Assembly (NCBI GenBank): GCA_005656395.1
Contig: SRSI01000052.1
Location: forward strand, 310,001-374,000
Source: Strongyloides papillosus
Taxonomy: Eukaryota > Nematoda > Chromadorea > Rhabditida > Strongyloididae
Direction: 5' to 3'
Length of the DNA: 64,000 nt
In this document: positions 1 to 13,600 of the stretch, one piece after another
How positions within the stretch are numbered: position 1 is the stretch's first letter
Layout: every line of letters begins with the position of its first letter
Notes under the pieces: model-generated
What the model was told of the DNA's origin: nothing
The model's input: only the letters and a program-made list of their open reading frames with translations
The model's database searches: none
Program-made: the position numbers and the translations under genes

Positions 1-242
1 TCTATCTACTATTTCGTCATTTAAAATAAAGCACCTGTTTGACTTACATTTAAATTTTTTTATATTTACATTTTGGTGTGGGCTTGATTTCTTGTCTATA
101 TAAATTTTGTTTTTTGCAATTTTTTTCTTTAAGTGTTTCCCCTCGTTTTAAAACTTGTTAATCTTTTAACCTTTCGTTTCAACATATCATTTTTATTTGT
201 TTAGTTGTTTCGTATTTTTTAATTTTTGTTTTTTAGAACGCT

Positions 243-2775
243 ATGAGCGGTAGGCGTAGTAATAATTCTAGAGTTCCTAAGAGAGAATTGGAACCAGCTG
301 ATGATTCTTCAAATAGTCAGATTGACTGTGAAAATGTAACTTATTCGGAGGATGTTAAATCACCACTAAATCCAAGGAAGAGACCCCGCTTAACTCGGAA
401 CACACTTAAACCACTTGCAAAAGACACTAATAATAAAGTTCCAGAGAGTAATAGTAATTCCGTTTTTGCAAGAAGGTATAATGAATGTACTCCTTTAAGT
501 CGTACATTAGATGATCCTGCACGTATTTCTCTTAACGAATCATCTCAAAGAGTCCCATCGGATGAAGTTTCTCTTTCTAGTAGTTATCAGGAAAGTGAAA
601 ATAATAACGTTATTAGTAAGTTGATTTGTGTCATGTTTATGTATATGTCAAATTCTGATTATAGGTCGAGGTCCTCCAATGATGGATTTGGACTTCTTGG
701 TTCAAGCAGTAGATCTTGATGAGGATGGAACGAGTGATATCGATTCTCCTTGTGTAGATGTAGGAGGACTTTTAAGAGGATGTTTCAATGAGGAGGCTTA
801 CGAGACTGCTATTGAATCCACGGCACCTGTTGAATGTAAAGCCTACCATGTAATTGATTTAATGGTAGATCACTTTAAAAATTTTGATGAAAATGTAATA
901 ATGGATGATAACCCGAAACTTCAAACAAAACTGATGTACAATCAGAAGAAGAATTTAAATTTTATGGTACATAGGGAGAAGTGTCAGCCTTTTTCTGGTA
1001 TTCTTGCTGATGATATGGGTTTGGGAAAGACCTTATCTGTAATCGCTTTTATTTTATATCAGAAGGATAACAACGTTAGAACTTTTGATGAGGATACTTT
1101 TATGGAGATGAATGCTTCTGTTGATGTTAGGCAGTTTTATAGTTATAGCAAGAGCAAGGCTACTCTCATTGTTGTACCGGGTATTGTCTTAAAACAATGG
1201 CAAGATGAAATTAAGAAACACGTCAGGAGAATGAGTATTAGATGCGAAGTTTACAATCCAAAGCATACTAAGAATGAGCTTGAAATTGAGGATTTATTGG
1301 ATGTTGATATTGTTCTTACGACTTATGATGTTGTTAAAGCCGAGTATTTAAAGATCGTTAAGTACAGTTCGTTGGCATTGAAACAACATTTGTTGGATGA
1401 TGATGAAAAACAGAAGATGGAAAAATTGAGGGATCAGATAACTATGGATGAACCCGTTCTTCCAAATATTTTCTTCGAACGTGTTGTTCTTGATGAGGTG
1501 CACATGATTAAGAAGGCAAATACTCATCTTGCAAGAGCGTGCTGTTTATTAAATGGAATAAAAAGATGGGGTGTGACAGGAACTCCTGTTCAGAATACAT
1601 TGGATGATTTTTATTCAATTGTCAAATTCTTAAAGATTGCCCCATTTGACGACAAAAAATGTTTTAACTACCTAACTACTGGGAGGTCTGGTAAGAAAGT
1701 TGATTATTTTAATAATTTTATAAAATGTATTCTTATCCGTAATGAAAAGGACTTAATCGATCCAGAAACAGGTAGACCGATTCTTGATGTTCCAAAACGC
1801 AACATATCTGACATATTCGTTGATTTTGGCGGCATCGAACGAAGAATTTATGAAAGAATGTACTTTGGTTTTCGTCCCCAAGTGACTGACGTTGTTAATG
1901 AAGCGTTGGATAGGAAAAATTTAGTTGGAAGAGCAAGATACTATAAGCAAGATGAACATGTTCTAAATCCTTTCTTAGTTAGAGGACAACATATTAGTGA
2001 CGATGACGAGGTTCCGATGTCAATGGTATTATCATTAACAACTAGGCTTCGACAGGCATGTTGTCATATGAATTTAGTGTCAAAATGTGTTGATATGAAT
2101 AGATTAAGTGGGGTGGAAGAAGGTAAAGAAGTAACTGAAATTGATGCAGATGTAATTCAATTACTTGGTTCAACTCAAGAATTGGAAGAGGAGAGAGATC
2201 GTCTAAACGCTACTGCTACTACTTTGGAACAGGTATTTTCTAAAACATACCAAAGTCCTAAGGTTAGAGCTGTCCTTGAGAAAGTAAAAGAAGCTATTTC
2301 GAGGAACGACAAATGCATTATCGTCTCTCAATGGACCAGTATGTTGGATATTTTCGCCAAAATCTTCGACGAACAAGGTGTCAATTATCTTATGTTAACT
2401 GGTAGAGATCCAATACCAGTAAGAGATGAAAGAATTGCTGTTTTGAATGGTGATCCCAATGGACCAAGGATTTGCTTGCTATCTCTCCTCGCATCTGGAA
2501 CAGGAGTTAATTTGACTGGTGCTAATCATATGTTTTTGGTTGATTTATTTTGGAATCCAGCGGTCGAAAAGCAGTGCTTTGATAGAATCTACAGATTTGG
2601 ACAGTCAAAGGAAACTTTTATCTATAGATTTATTTGTAATGGTAGTATTGAAGAAAAAGTTTTGAAAATACAAGAAAAAAAGAATAAACTGTCTCTTGAT
2701 GTTCTTCAGCGTAAAATGAAACGTACCCGCAACGGATACGACATCCAGGATATTAAAAATTTATGGGGAATTTAA
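243..2775 (+). CDS. TTF2: TTF2-like SNF2-family DNA-dependent ATPase (transcription termination factor 2)
   Basis: Two exons, 243-615 and 665-2775, joined across a 49-bp GTAAG...TAG intron (616-664), give 827 residues. The first ~120 residues are charged and low-complexity, probably disordered. The SNF2 ATPase core follows: Walker A DDMGLGKT (~residue 240), a DEVH motif II (~401), motif III WGVTGTPVQN (~426), then helicase C with SQWTSML, LLASGTGVNLTGAN and RIYRFGQ (~765). The C-terminal tail ending NLWGI resembles the LFGI end of TTF2/lodestar. That family uses ATP to release RNA polymerase II and its transcript from DNA, mainly around mitosis. The start at 243 lies 6 bases after a TTTTTTAG acceptor (236), a good trans-splice site. 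An AATAAA sits at 2834. Oddity: motif II is DEVH, where the family usually has DEAH. The SNF2 assignment is certain; the TTF2 subfamily is strong. Confidence 0.9.
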
Positions 2776-3215
2776 TTTTTTATAGCATATTTTATTATCT
2801 TACTAAATATAATTATTTTATTTTTTTCGTTTTAATAAAAGTATAAATTTAAAAATTTAATTTGATGACTGTGGAGAATTTTTTCTACAAGTACGAAGAG
2901 TTTTGCAGATATTCAAGTAAAAGATCCTTCAAATTGATTTTGATATTTATTAGGTTTCAGAAACTATTGTAGAGTAAGGCCGTTAAGAGTTTGACAGTCA
3001 GTTTATAAGTAACAGAACAAGTTTTTAGTAAACTTCGGTAAGAGTATAATTCAAAACTACGTTTTATTTTAAAAACAATAAAAAACACAGTAAAACAGAT
3101 GGGATATTTATTAAAAAAAACATTGTAAGTCATTGTACTTGCCGTTCTTAATCACACAAATAACATAAAATTGAGAAAAATAAACTTAATAAATCCTTAC
3201 AAAAATAAAAAAAAA
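2776..3215. other. Convergent intergenic spacer between TTF2-like and NCBP1 genes
   Basis: AT-rich 440-bp stretch between two 3' ends. It holds an AATAAA for the left gene (2834-2839) and TTTATT (AATAAA on the minus strand, 3107-3112 and 3063-3068) for the right gene. The part from about 2860 to 3030 is less AT-rich than its surroundings but has no open frame or recognisable RNA motif. Confidence 0.6.
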
Positions 3216-5697
3216 TTATTTAATAGTTAATAAACTAGTAATATCCTTGTGGAGATCTTCTCCGATATTTTCAGTACTTTCAATTATATTAGCGATTGAA
3301 TCTTTGTACTTAGTAAGAGTTTTTAAATTAACAATAATAAATTGTTTAAGACGACCATTAACAAAATTGTAGAAAATCTCTTCGTGCTCTCTATCTATTG
3401 AAGCAACCTTGGAAAAATAAAAAGTAACAATTTTCTCTAATATATCCTTCAATACATTTGAACTCTCACACATGTATCTCTCCTTCTCTTCCAAATTCCT
3501 CTTTTGATTAGTAAGCCATTCATCACAGTTTCCTAAAGAATCAATATCTATTTCATCTTCTAAATTTGTTGTACTACATTCTTCCATACCACAATCTTCT
3601 TCTTTTTTGACAAATTTTCTTTCAACACTCTTTATCTGTGATTTAAGTTTTTCATAATCATTAAATAGATTATTTGCATGAGTAGAAAGTCTATGGACAG
3701 ATTGATATAAAACGTGATAGAAATACTTCTTATCAACATAATCTCCTAAATCTTGTGATTCTAATATATATTTTACAATTGAATACGTATCAAGAATCTG
3801 CATCTTTAGTAATTTATCTGTTAAAAGCTCAATTAATTGTGGATTATATTTCCATGCTGTAAATATTGATTCCAAGATAATTTCACGTATACTTGAATCC
3901 TGTTTGACAATTTCTAAGAAAGCTGGCCTATAACGTAAAAAGAATGTTACATTATGAGTGTAGGCATTCTGAGCTAAATCAAGTAATGTGGCCATCAATA
4001 ATTTAATTTTTTCTTTATCATAAGAAGGTAGTAGACGCAATTGACCATCATCCATTGCATCTCCATTATCAGAAGATTTTGTTAAATACGCTAATAATTC
4101 ATCATTAGTTATTCGTTTACTGAGTGATTCTGCTAAGTCTTGAGAAAGCTTGTAAGTACTATCATCTGAATCTTTTAAAACGTTGTTAAACTCTGGTGGT
4201 GGAGGCATAAGTTGACATCCTTCAGGTAGTGCCTCGACAATTCTTGCATAGTAACCAAATTGTACACATTTTATTATAACTTCTGTAAGAAAGTACTTCT
4301 TCATAGAATTAGAATCATAATTTACTTGGTCAAACCAATCGCTCCATGTCCATCTGTATTGGAAGTTCGATAAATGGTATGAAAACCAGTCAATTAACCT
4401 ATCAACACAAGCAACCTGCATTTCATTCATATTCCTAAAAATAAGTTCGGCTGCTAAGGCGAGAACTTGTGGCATTTTATTGGGTTGGAGTTTACAACAT
4501 TCAATAAAAAGACTCCCATAAAATACATGAATTTGAGGAGATTCTGGTAATGTAAGCAAAAGTCTAAAGATAATTTCAACGATAACGTAGGTAACTGGAT
4601 AATCTACTTTCTTTACATAAGAAAGCATTGATTCAGCACATGCCTTCCTGTCATAAACATGTTGTTCGAGAATTGCAATAAGTGCTTGTTCCAATAAAAA
4701 ACGATCAATTGTTTCTACTCTTGGTAGTGGAGGATCATTAGAACTTATATGAGCTGGCTCAAATAATCTAAAAACAATTTGGGGTGTGGGATAAACAAGT
4801 TTTGGTGACGATTCAGGAATAGTAATTGAATTTAGTTCGTGTAGTGTAGAAGTTTCAAAATCATCTCTAAAATTGCTAAAATATTGTCTTGTAAATCCTT
4901 CATCACGCCAATGCCTATTTTCTAAGTTTTTAATTTGATCCCATAATGATTGTAACTTCTCTTTTTGATTAATAACTTCGCTTGATTCCCAAACCTTAAG
5001 GCAATCAATAAATGATGTATCGCGATTGCGCATGTAATCTTCAATGTGTGATATGAGATCCATAAACAAAGCAGGCTCGTTATCAGAAAGCTCTAGAGCA
5101 CATATCGGAAGACAATGCATAACAGAAAAAATGCAATAATCAGATCTGTTTCTATCATCTGAATTTCTAGCTTCCGCAATATAATGTTGTAATGTGTTTA
5201 AAAAACTTTTAGGAGAAACAACATGAACGTTAATTAATTCAGCAAGCATCAAAAGAATATTTAAAGCATATTGAAATTGACCATTAAACAAAAAACCATC
5301 AATATCCTTAATCATGTTATCCAAATATTCCTTAACTACCTCACTAATTTTTACATTTAAAAGACCAATAACTGGAGAATAAATACTATGCTTATAGGGT
5401 GTGTAAACAGCACATTCACCCAACGTATCTAATATCTGAAAGCGAAAATCTTCGATATTATTAATACAAATATTAGCCAAGTTTTCTAAATTTGATTCCA
5501 AATTTCCAGTTTGTGTATTTCCCATCAACACAATCATTCGCACAATACGGGGGCCATCAAAAACTTCTGGACCGTTTCTCCGTTTTTCATCAAGTTCCAT
5601 AGATACATCGCTATCATCTAAACAGTATATAAAATTAACTTAAACAAAGGAATTGCTTACTTTCAATTCTGGTAAATTGACGTTTTCTGTTGGCCAT
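3216..5697 (-). CDS. ncbp-1: Nuclear cap-binding protein subunit 1 (CBP80)
   Basis: Minus-strand gene with exon 1 at 5661-5697 and exon 2 at 3216-5617, separated by a 43-bp intron (GTAAGC...TTTAG, 5618-5660). The joined product has 812 residues, close to the ~790 usual for CBP80. The 37-nt first exon adds a basic start (MANRKRQF) that, with EKRRNG, resembles the nuclear localisation region of CBP80. An N-terminal MIF4G fold follows. The middle region contains the family pattern LPRVETIDRFLLEQ..., RWTWSDW and LMPPPPEF. CBP80 pairs with CBP20 to bind the m7G cap of new Pol II transcripts in the nucleus, linking capping to splicing, export and the pioneer translation round. It is divergent from the chromodomain gene (476 bp). 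The reading frame is intact throughout. Confidence in family is high. Confidence 0.93.
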
Positions 5698-6173
5698 GTC
5701 AGAGAATTTACAAAAACACTAGTAAAAATATGCCGACGAATAGAAATACAAAGAGATTGTTCTAAAATGCATGAATTAACAAAACCCGTTGGTAAGGTGT
5801 TTTTAGTGGTATTCCTAACACGATAAAAATAACTTTGAGCGGAAAAATTGGTATTAGATTCACTATAATTTTTTACAAATATTTGAATATTTCTTAAGTA
5901 TGCACATGGTATAATTTTAAGAAGGCCTTATTGTGTCGAAAAAATTATGATTAATTATTGTTTTTAGTGTCATAAATTATAATCGTTTATTGAGATAGTA
6001 GTGAAGCGATAATAAATTTATTACATTAGTATCAAGTAAGAATTTTTGGGAAGAATTTATTTTAATAGATTTTGCATGAAATTATTTAGTGGTATTATTC
6101 GTTAGTTATAATTTTTTGGTAATTTTTTTACTAGTGATTTCAAGAGAATATTTGTTTTTAGAGTACACTCAAA
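5698..6173. other. Divergent promoter region of NCBP1 and the chromodomain gene
   Basis: 476 bp of AT-rich DNA between two start codons, so both promoters must lie here. I see no clear TATA box or long repeat. A TTTTTAG acceptor at 6155-6161, 12 bases before the right-hand ATG, is a likely trans-splice site. Confidence 0.5.
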
Positions 6174-6882
6174 ATGAGTAGACGTAGTAGTCGTCGAAAT
6201 AAGCTTCAAGAAGATGAATACTACGTAGAGGATATTATTTCAAGAAAATTGGACGGTGATAGATATTTATATGAAGTAAAGTGGGAAGGTTATCCCCATT
6301 CCGAAAATACTTGGATAAGAGAAGAAGATTTTACCGTAAGTAAATAATTTAATCCTCTTATATATACTTTTACTTTTTTAGGATAGGGATTTCGTTAGAA
6401 GGTTCAACCAGACATGTGATGAAGCTGAGCGAAAGGCAAATACGTCTAGAAAAAAACGACTCTCTTCTATGGAGAAAGTATCAAACGATCAAAAAAAAGA
6501 CTGCAATGCTAGTCTTGCTAATGACTGTAGTAATAGTGGTCAGGCTTCTGGTTTTTGTCCAAAGGAGGATTCCGTTAACTTAAGTAATATTGATAGTTGT
6601 ATAAATTCTTCAAAGTCCTTAAAATATCGCAAAAATGAATCTGCTCTTGATGCCGCTCTTAGAAATGGACAAAAAGTTAAAAAATTGACGTCTCCAGAAA
6701 TTAAAGTCGTTATATCAAAATTTACTGGATTAGGAGATGTAAGATATCTCTTAGAAACAGTTGGAGGCAATTTATTGATCGTCAGAAAGAATCAACTCGT
6801 TATTGATAAAATTCTTGATAAGCAATTAAAAGAAGCGGATTGTAGACATGAGGGATCTCTAAAAGTATTTTCAAGTAAATAA
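6174..6882 (+). CDS. HP1-like chromodomain protein
   Basis: Two exons, 6174-6335 and 6382-6882 (46-bp intron), encode 220 residues. The start is too close to the intron to show as a long frame. Residues 1-14 are basic. Residues 16-54 form a chromodomain: YYVEDIISRKLDGDRYLYEV, then KWEGYPHSENTWIREEDF, with the aromatic cage positions present (first Y, W of KWEGY, W of NTW). Such domains bind methylated histone H3 tails, typically K9 or K27. The middle is Ser/Asn/Lys-rich. The last ~65 residues (IKVVISKFTGLGDVRYLLET...) are spaced like a chromoshadow domain but lack its usual aromatics, so a dimerising HP1 function is only possible. AATAAA lies at 6940. The chromodomain call is firm; HP1 subfamily versus another nematode chromodomain protein is not settled. 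Confidence 0.85.
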
Positions 6883-7416
6883 TTTTTGTTAAATTCCAAT
6901 ATTTATATTTTGTTCAATGAACTCATTTTAATACGGATAAATAAAAGTTTTTATATTAAGCAAGTATATTTTACGAACAAATATGTCTTTTTTATTTTAA
7001 TTTTCAAGTTATACAAGAAGAATATTACACGGTACATTTTTATATGTAATCATAGAAAATTCTAGAAGATATTTTGGGATCAGTGTAAATAAATAAAGTG
7101 AAAATAATTGTTTAAAAATAGTATTATTATTTACAGATTACTACCACCGAATTTGTTATTAGTTTATTATTTGAATAGAAGTTGTAGAGATTACTTTAGT
7201 ATGTAGTCAAATTCACTTTTCATAGAAATTTAATCAATTTTCCAGAAATTTGTTTATTTTATTAACTTTTCAATCTACATTGAAAATAAAATTAATCTTA
7301 AAGATATGTAAATTTACAATTTATATGTTTATAGAAAATATAATTTAAAATAATAGAGTTAATGTTGATATTCCATTATATGATAGTAGTTACCGGTATG
7401 AATAATATTATTATTA
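6883..7416. other. Convergent spacer between chromodomain and TULP4-like genes
   Basis: 534 bp of AT-rich sequence between two 3' ends. It contains AATAAA at 6940-6945 for the left gene and a short TTA/ATT trinucleotide run near 7405-7420. No gene is visible. Confidence 0.5.
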
Positions 7417-10400
7417 TTATTTAAGTCTTTGTGTAATACTAGCTAGAGCAATGGCAAAAGCTTGAACAGCACTAAAAGGAGAACAAAAATCTAACGTGTA
7501 GGCACCTCCTTCAATTCTTCCAAATTGCATGACTTGCTTATCCTTATATTCAATTTGAAAATTCTTTGCACTTTCCTGAGTTACGCGGCCACCAAAATCT
7601 AATTGATAAACTTGACTTTGTTCATTCCAAAAAGGAGCTTTATTGGTCATTATAATTAAATGTGGTAATGGTTCAATTGCCGATGTTATAGGTACTATCC
7701 TGTTTGATGCCGTTCGGTGACTTGGTAACTCGTCAATAAGTGGTTGTGCCTCAGATAATCTTGATCCAATATCTGGACAGCTCTTTTGTTTAAAAATTGT
7801 TTTAATATTAGATAATTTAAGCTTATTCTTCTTTAATGGTATTTCCTTTGGCATAACAGTTGAATTTGAAGATATTTTAACAGAAGATTCTAAATCAATA
7901 ATTGGAATAGGAAAATTGTCTAAGATTTTTGTCAAATTTGAGAGTCTATTTTCAAAATCATGTGTAATTTCTTCATTTTCAAATTGTGTTGAGTAAATGA
8001 ATTCTCGAACAAAATCAATTTTTCTAGCTATGTTGAAGATGTCTTTACGACATTCGTTAATATAATTTGAGCAATTTATAGTATTTTCATTTAATGACAA
8101 TATATTCTCAGATTCTATGTGTTCTGTTGCATCATTGACAAACTCGATTAATTTGAATAATTTTTCAATTTTAGCTTCTACTTCTTCAATTTCTTTAGAT
8201 GAAGACAAAGAATTGTCGGTAGAATCCACGATTAATGTGTTTAAATTTTTTTCTCCGAATAGGGGGGTGATATCATTAGTATCATCATCTATATAATCTA
8301 ATGAATCAACGACGCTATGCCATGAATCTGTAGACGTAACTTTTTTATCAAGCAGACATTGTTTTCTATCTCCGTTTTGATTAACACTATAAGAAGTATA
8401 GTTAACACCGCAAGGCTTATTAGAAGGTAATGACAAATCTTTTTTAAAATTACTTATACTATTCTCTAAAATTTTCTTATACTCTGTAATAGTTCGTTTG
8501 AGATTACAAAATTCCATGCATATTTCAATATAAGTTGATATTTCGTCAAACACTAAATCAGACATTGCTTCTATTTCGTTCGTCGGTACTTCTAAAGTAG
8601 AATTGTCTTTTTTTATTACATTAGAATCACATTCAACAACATTGATTCCCTTTTCTTTACAGTTAAATTTTAGCATTGTCAAATCAGATAAATGAACTGT
8701 CATTTGTCTTGGTTGTAAATGGAGAACGGATGTTTTGAAATTGATGTATCCAAGAAATGTTGGTAAATAATTACTAACATAACTATGTTGAGAAGCAGAA
8801 ATTTGAAATTTTGTGCATATAATATTTGCTGAAATATTTAAAATTATGTGTTTTGACTTCTTTTTAGATAAATTTTCTGAATTTTTTAATTCATGTGGAT
8901 AATGGGATTTTTTCAAAGCATTATTTCCGTCTCTAGAATTATTTTGGAAGTGTTTTGTCACTAGTGCTCGTAATTGCCTCTTTGATCTCCTCCAAACACT
9001 ATATCTTTGATTAGAATCTCTTCGAAGTGCGGCCAAATCTTCAACTTGAGCCGACGATCCATTATTTAAAATATTTTTGGCATTATTATTTGCACCATTA
9101 ACAATATCTAAAATATTCCCCTTTTGTTTACCATATAATGCAACCGAATCGTTTATTGACTTTTGTAAAGACTTATTTTGAAAATGTTTAGACAAATGAG
9201 GTGGTATTGATATTACAAACTTTGGAATCAAACGATTAATTTGTTTTCCTATAATAAAAAGTTGTTATTTTTAAAAATTAATAAAATTGTATTAAATAAT
9301 ACCTTTTAGAATTGCAAAATTGCCTCCTAAGTGTTCAATTGCCAAATAGAAATGTCTTTTTTTAGAATCAAAAATTATGGAACAATAATTCATGTAATTT
9401 TTAGGCTCACAAATTGCTGCGCAAAGTTCTTCTGGTGTTGGAATTCTGCACTTGATTATATGATGATCAAGTGCACAAATTGTTGCCTTTACACTTGTGG
9501 GTAACACAAGTTGATTTACATTTTTTGAAGATTTTCCCAAAAATTTCCAAATATCATATGTAACAAGTGTCGATAATTTAGGTATTGTTTTCCAGACATG
9601 GCCAACAGCTAATGAACCGCCTGCAGCTAAGATAATAACATTGTCTTTGTGTGCCCATGTAAAGGTTTTTAAAGTATTGCGGTGTTTATCTTTATCATTA
9701 TCATACTTTGATAGCCCCAATACAGGAGGTGGTTGAGGAATTACTATCTTTCTTGAATACAAAACTCTTCCCATATAATCTAATATAAAAAACTTATTAT
9801 TAGTACACATAACACCTAAATTTGTTCCCGCCCCATTCCATTTAATATCAATAATTGCTTCATCACATTTCCATTTACGTGGAAATAAATCATCATAAGA
9901 ATTAATAAAGTATAATTTTTCTAACTCATCACATATTGCAATTGTCCATTTTTTATCACATTCTCTTAGTGCAGATGCTGCTATCTTTTTTATTATTGCA
10001 TTTTGACTAATGGTACGTTCGGGAAAAATAACAGCTCCTTGATTACTAAAAACTTGAATTTTATTTCCTACCCCTAAAATAAGTTCCCGTGAATTGTATG
10101 ACCATGCACCTGAACGAACTGTCTCAGGAAATGAATTAGACCATATTCTTTGACCATTAGCACCACCAACAAGAACTAAATCATCATAGATAATTGTTAT
10201 TGCGTTTCCATCCGGTGCCCAACAAAGTTCCTGAACTCTAACACCTATTAAACAATAAGTATAAAATTTATGAAAAAAATATTTTTTAAATTACCTCGTT
10301 GATTTATTATTTCAACTGAGTAGCGTTCTTCATTTGGTACCCATACATAGATAATACCATTATTATCACAAGAGGCTAATTTTGAATAATTTCTATTCCA

Positions 10401-10637
10401 TGCAACCATAGAAATAGGAGAATGATGACCTCTTAGATTAAAATTATATCTTTTCATATCATCTTCTTCCGGTAAAAAGTAAGTATGTGTTATGCCTACA
10501 GACCCTGACTCTGAACCAGCGGCAAGTAAACCTTGGTCTGGTTTATTATCATTAGGCGAATCAATCCATGATAAACAATTTATTGCTGGTTCAATATGTG
10601 CACCAGGCCAATTTGAATTCTCCCAAAAAATATGCAT
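7417..10637 (-). CDS. TULP4: TULP4-like WD40/SOCS/tubby-domain protein
   Basis: Three exons on the minus strand, 10295-10637, 9303-10244 and 7417-9248, with 50- and 54-bp introns, give 1038 residues in one continuous frame. The N-terminal half is a WD40 propeller that tracks human TULP4 segment by segment, including FNLRGHHSPISMVAWN and LASCDNNGIIYVW. A tubby-type segment LHLQPRQMT appears at about residue 600. The C-terminal tubby block near residues 960-1038 contains YQLDFGGRVTQESAKNFQIE and ends in TQRLK, as TULP4 does. A Ser/Asn/Glu-rich insert of ~350 residues splits the tubby domain, shorter than in vertebrates. TULP4 is thought to be a substrate adaptor for cullin E3 ligases through a SOCS box; I could not point to that box here. 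The start at 10637 is the first ATG and matches the family's N-terminal spacing. Confidence 0.92.
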
Positions 10638-13600
10638 TTGGTCTAAAGTATACAATTTCTGTTGCCTTTTTATATCACAATTTAATATAAATCATTAGTT
10701 AATATCATAAAAATTTTAATTATAATAAAAAAGTAGAATTCTTGTTTTAAATAAAAGAATAGTATTTGTATAGTATATATATTATACAGAATATTATAGT
10801 TTATGTTTGTAGTAACAATACAGATGTATGTACTGCGCAAGTTGATCGAAAATTTAATTGATTTCTTTCTGGTGTACTTTACTGTATATAATTAGCAGTA
10901 AAGAGGATATGATGTTGAAAAAGCCTAACTTTTAAAATATAAAAATTATTCGTTATTATTTAATTTGAAAGTATAAAATATAATTAATTAACGTTCGGAA
11001 AAAATTATAAACTAAAAAATAGTGTGGAATAAAATTTAATATAATAAAACTTCTATAAAAGTATTGATATATTAAATTATCAAATAACTGAAAATCAGGA
11101 AACAAAAATCTTTCTATATTAAAGTTTATAAAATTTCGCTTAATGATTAAAATGTCACTACTTTATGTTTTAATAATAAGCAAAATGGATAAGAAAAAAT
11201 ATTTTTAACAGAGACAAAAAACAATAAATTTAAAAAATTATATAATATATTATTGACCGTACGTAATACTATTAATATTATATTATACATACATTTCTGT
11301 AAAAATAAAGGAATATTTTTTTTATTAAATATAGAGGACTAGTAATATTTATTATTTAAATTCAACTCATTTCTCTGACTTATAAACTACATAATAATAT
11401 ACCATTTGTCTCCTTCTTCTGACCCTTCAAAAAATTTTGAAGAACTATAGAACATTGATAAGAGGACATAGCGTATATTCATATCCTAAAATTCCTCTAA
11501 ATGTTAAGCTTTCTTTAAAATGTATATAAATTTATTATTAAACACTACTATAAATATGTGAAATGTTGTAAATCGCCAGATCCAACAAAATTAAAATAAT
11601 AATTAATGGTAAAGAAAATCAAGTTTACAAGGACGTCTAAACTTCTATATGGTTTATATTACTGTTAATATTATAAAAAAGATATAAGAGAAGTGATTTT
11701 AACGTTGGGGGAAAAATAAAAGGATGCGATATCAAAAACAATTAAAATATTATTATTTAATAATATATATACTTGCTTTTAAAACAAGTTAAAATCTGAA
11801 AATAATTATATATATTTAACAATTTTAAAATTTAATATGAATGAGGGAAATATACATTAATATCATTGAAATTTAACAAAATCCAATTATCTACAGTTAG
11901 TAATATACCATTAATATTAATTTCTTATATAATATTTAATAGATTTTTTCTTGCTAAATCAAAAATAAATATTTTGACAAATTTTTTTTTTTAAAAATTC
12001 TACATATTCAAAACAATCACGTAATACAATTAATCAAAATAAAAAATGTATAATATAAAATGCTTTTAAGGTAAATTGATTAATAGTACACCTTTGCTGC
12101 TAAGCAACAGAAACTGTCTGGTGATCAAAATGCAATATCTTGTAGTAAAATAGTGTATAACTTTGATGAGTATCAATTACGCGTTTTTTACTAGAATGCT
12201 AAAATCAAACAACAATCTTTTTATTTGTACATTCCTACTGATACCACTAAAAGATCTATGTTTTTACCATATATTATACGAGCATAAATAATTTCTGAAA
12301 TAATAAAACGTTTATATTATATAAATATAGTTGTGTCGATTTCAGTAAATTTATTCATGTATCTATAAATTTCATGTAATTATGCGTATATGCAGTAAAT
12401 AAAATTTAGTATCATGATAATTATATTTGTACATAAGTGCTTAGAATATTATGCACCACTATGTGGTAAAAATAAATACTTTATACAAGTTTCTTTTAAC
12501 AATGATATCATATATTGATTTAGTAATAATGAAACTAAATTGGTAATTACATTAACGAAAGTTGGGTATTCCAAATACTTTATAACAAATCAAAATATAA
12601 TTTGTATGCTCAGTGTGTTTACATGCGAATATATTAAAAGACCATAAAACAAAATATAAACTTAGAGAATCAAAATATAATGAAGAAAAATTATTTTAAG
12701 ATGTTTCATCAATGATCTCTAAAAAGATGTCATATAAAAATAAATTTCAAAAAAATCTACCAAAACTTTTATTAAAAACAATATATGTAATAAATAATAA
12801 AATTTTCTAATTGCATATTTACAAAAAAACACATTATGAATAATGAAAAATGATCATATAGTAGAAATATTTAACTTTATTAAATATAAAACAATATAAT
12901 TAATTAACGTAAACTAAAATCATGTGAAGTATGTTTATGAAATTCTCAAGGTTAAAGTTTAATTGAAAAATCTGTAACTTTGTAAAAAACGTTTTTTATA
13001 AATATTTTATATCAAAAATTGCAATTTTTACAAGTAAAAAAGTGTTTTTTTTTTATTAATTTTATGAAAGAAAAATTAATACACATTATCTGATATGAAA
13101 AAAATAACATTATAGGATTATATAGCAAATACTCGCTTTAAAAAAATATTAGTAATGTTAAAATCAAATAACAACTGTACACAAATGTGGAATAAAATAA
13201 GAAGACAATTGTATTAATAATTTGTTCTAACATAATCATAATCAAACAAACTCAAAAAAGTGTTTTTGTTAAATTTACAATCACTTTATCGTATACAAAA
13301 AATATACAATAAACATCTTTTAACAAAAAAAAAATAATATAAACCATGAAATAACTTATAATTGAAATAAAAAATTTGTAATCTAAAATAAATTATTATG
13401 TATACTAATTCTATAAGAATTCATAAGTTCTTTCTACATTAACCTTCACATAGAAGAATAAATCGAATTCAAATTAATACCTTCAAAAACTTTTTTTTAA
13501 AAATTGGAAAAAAATATTATTGACAACGCACAAATTAAAAGAAATATACCTATTTAGATTATAATTAGAGATTACTATTTATAAAAATATACCACCTTCA

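Noticed and set aside
2860..3010. Possible C/D snoRNA (a TGATGAC-like start) in the first convergent spacer
   Set aside because: No matching D box or terminal stem could be found at a sensible distance.
12089..12110. Possible RFX X-box (ciliary promoter motif)
   Set aside because: Only the AGCAAC half-site fits; the other half does not match RYYNYY with allowed spacing, and it is 1.4 kb from the TULP4-like start.
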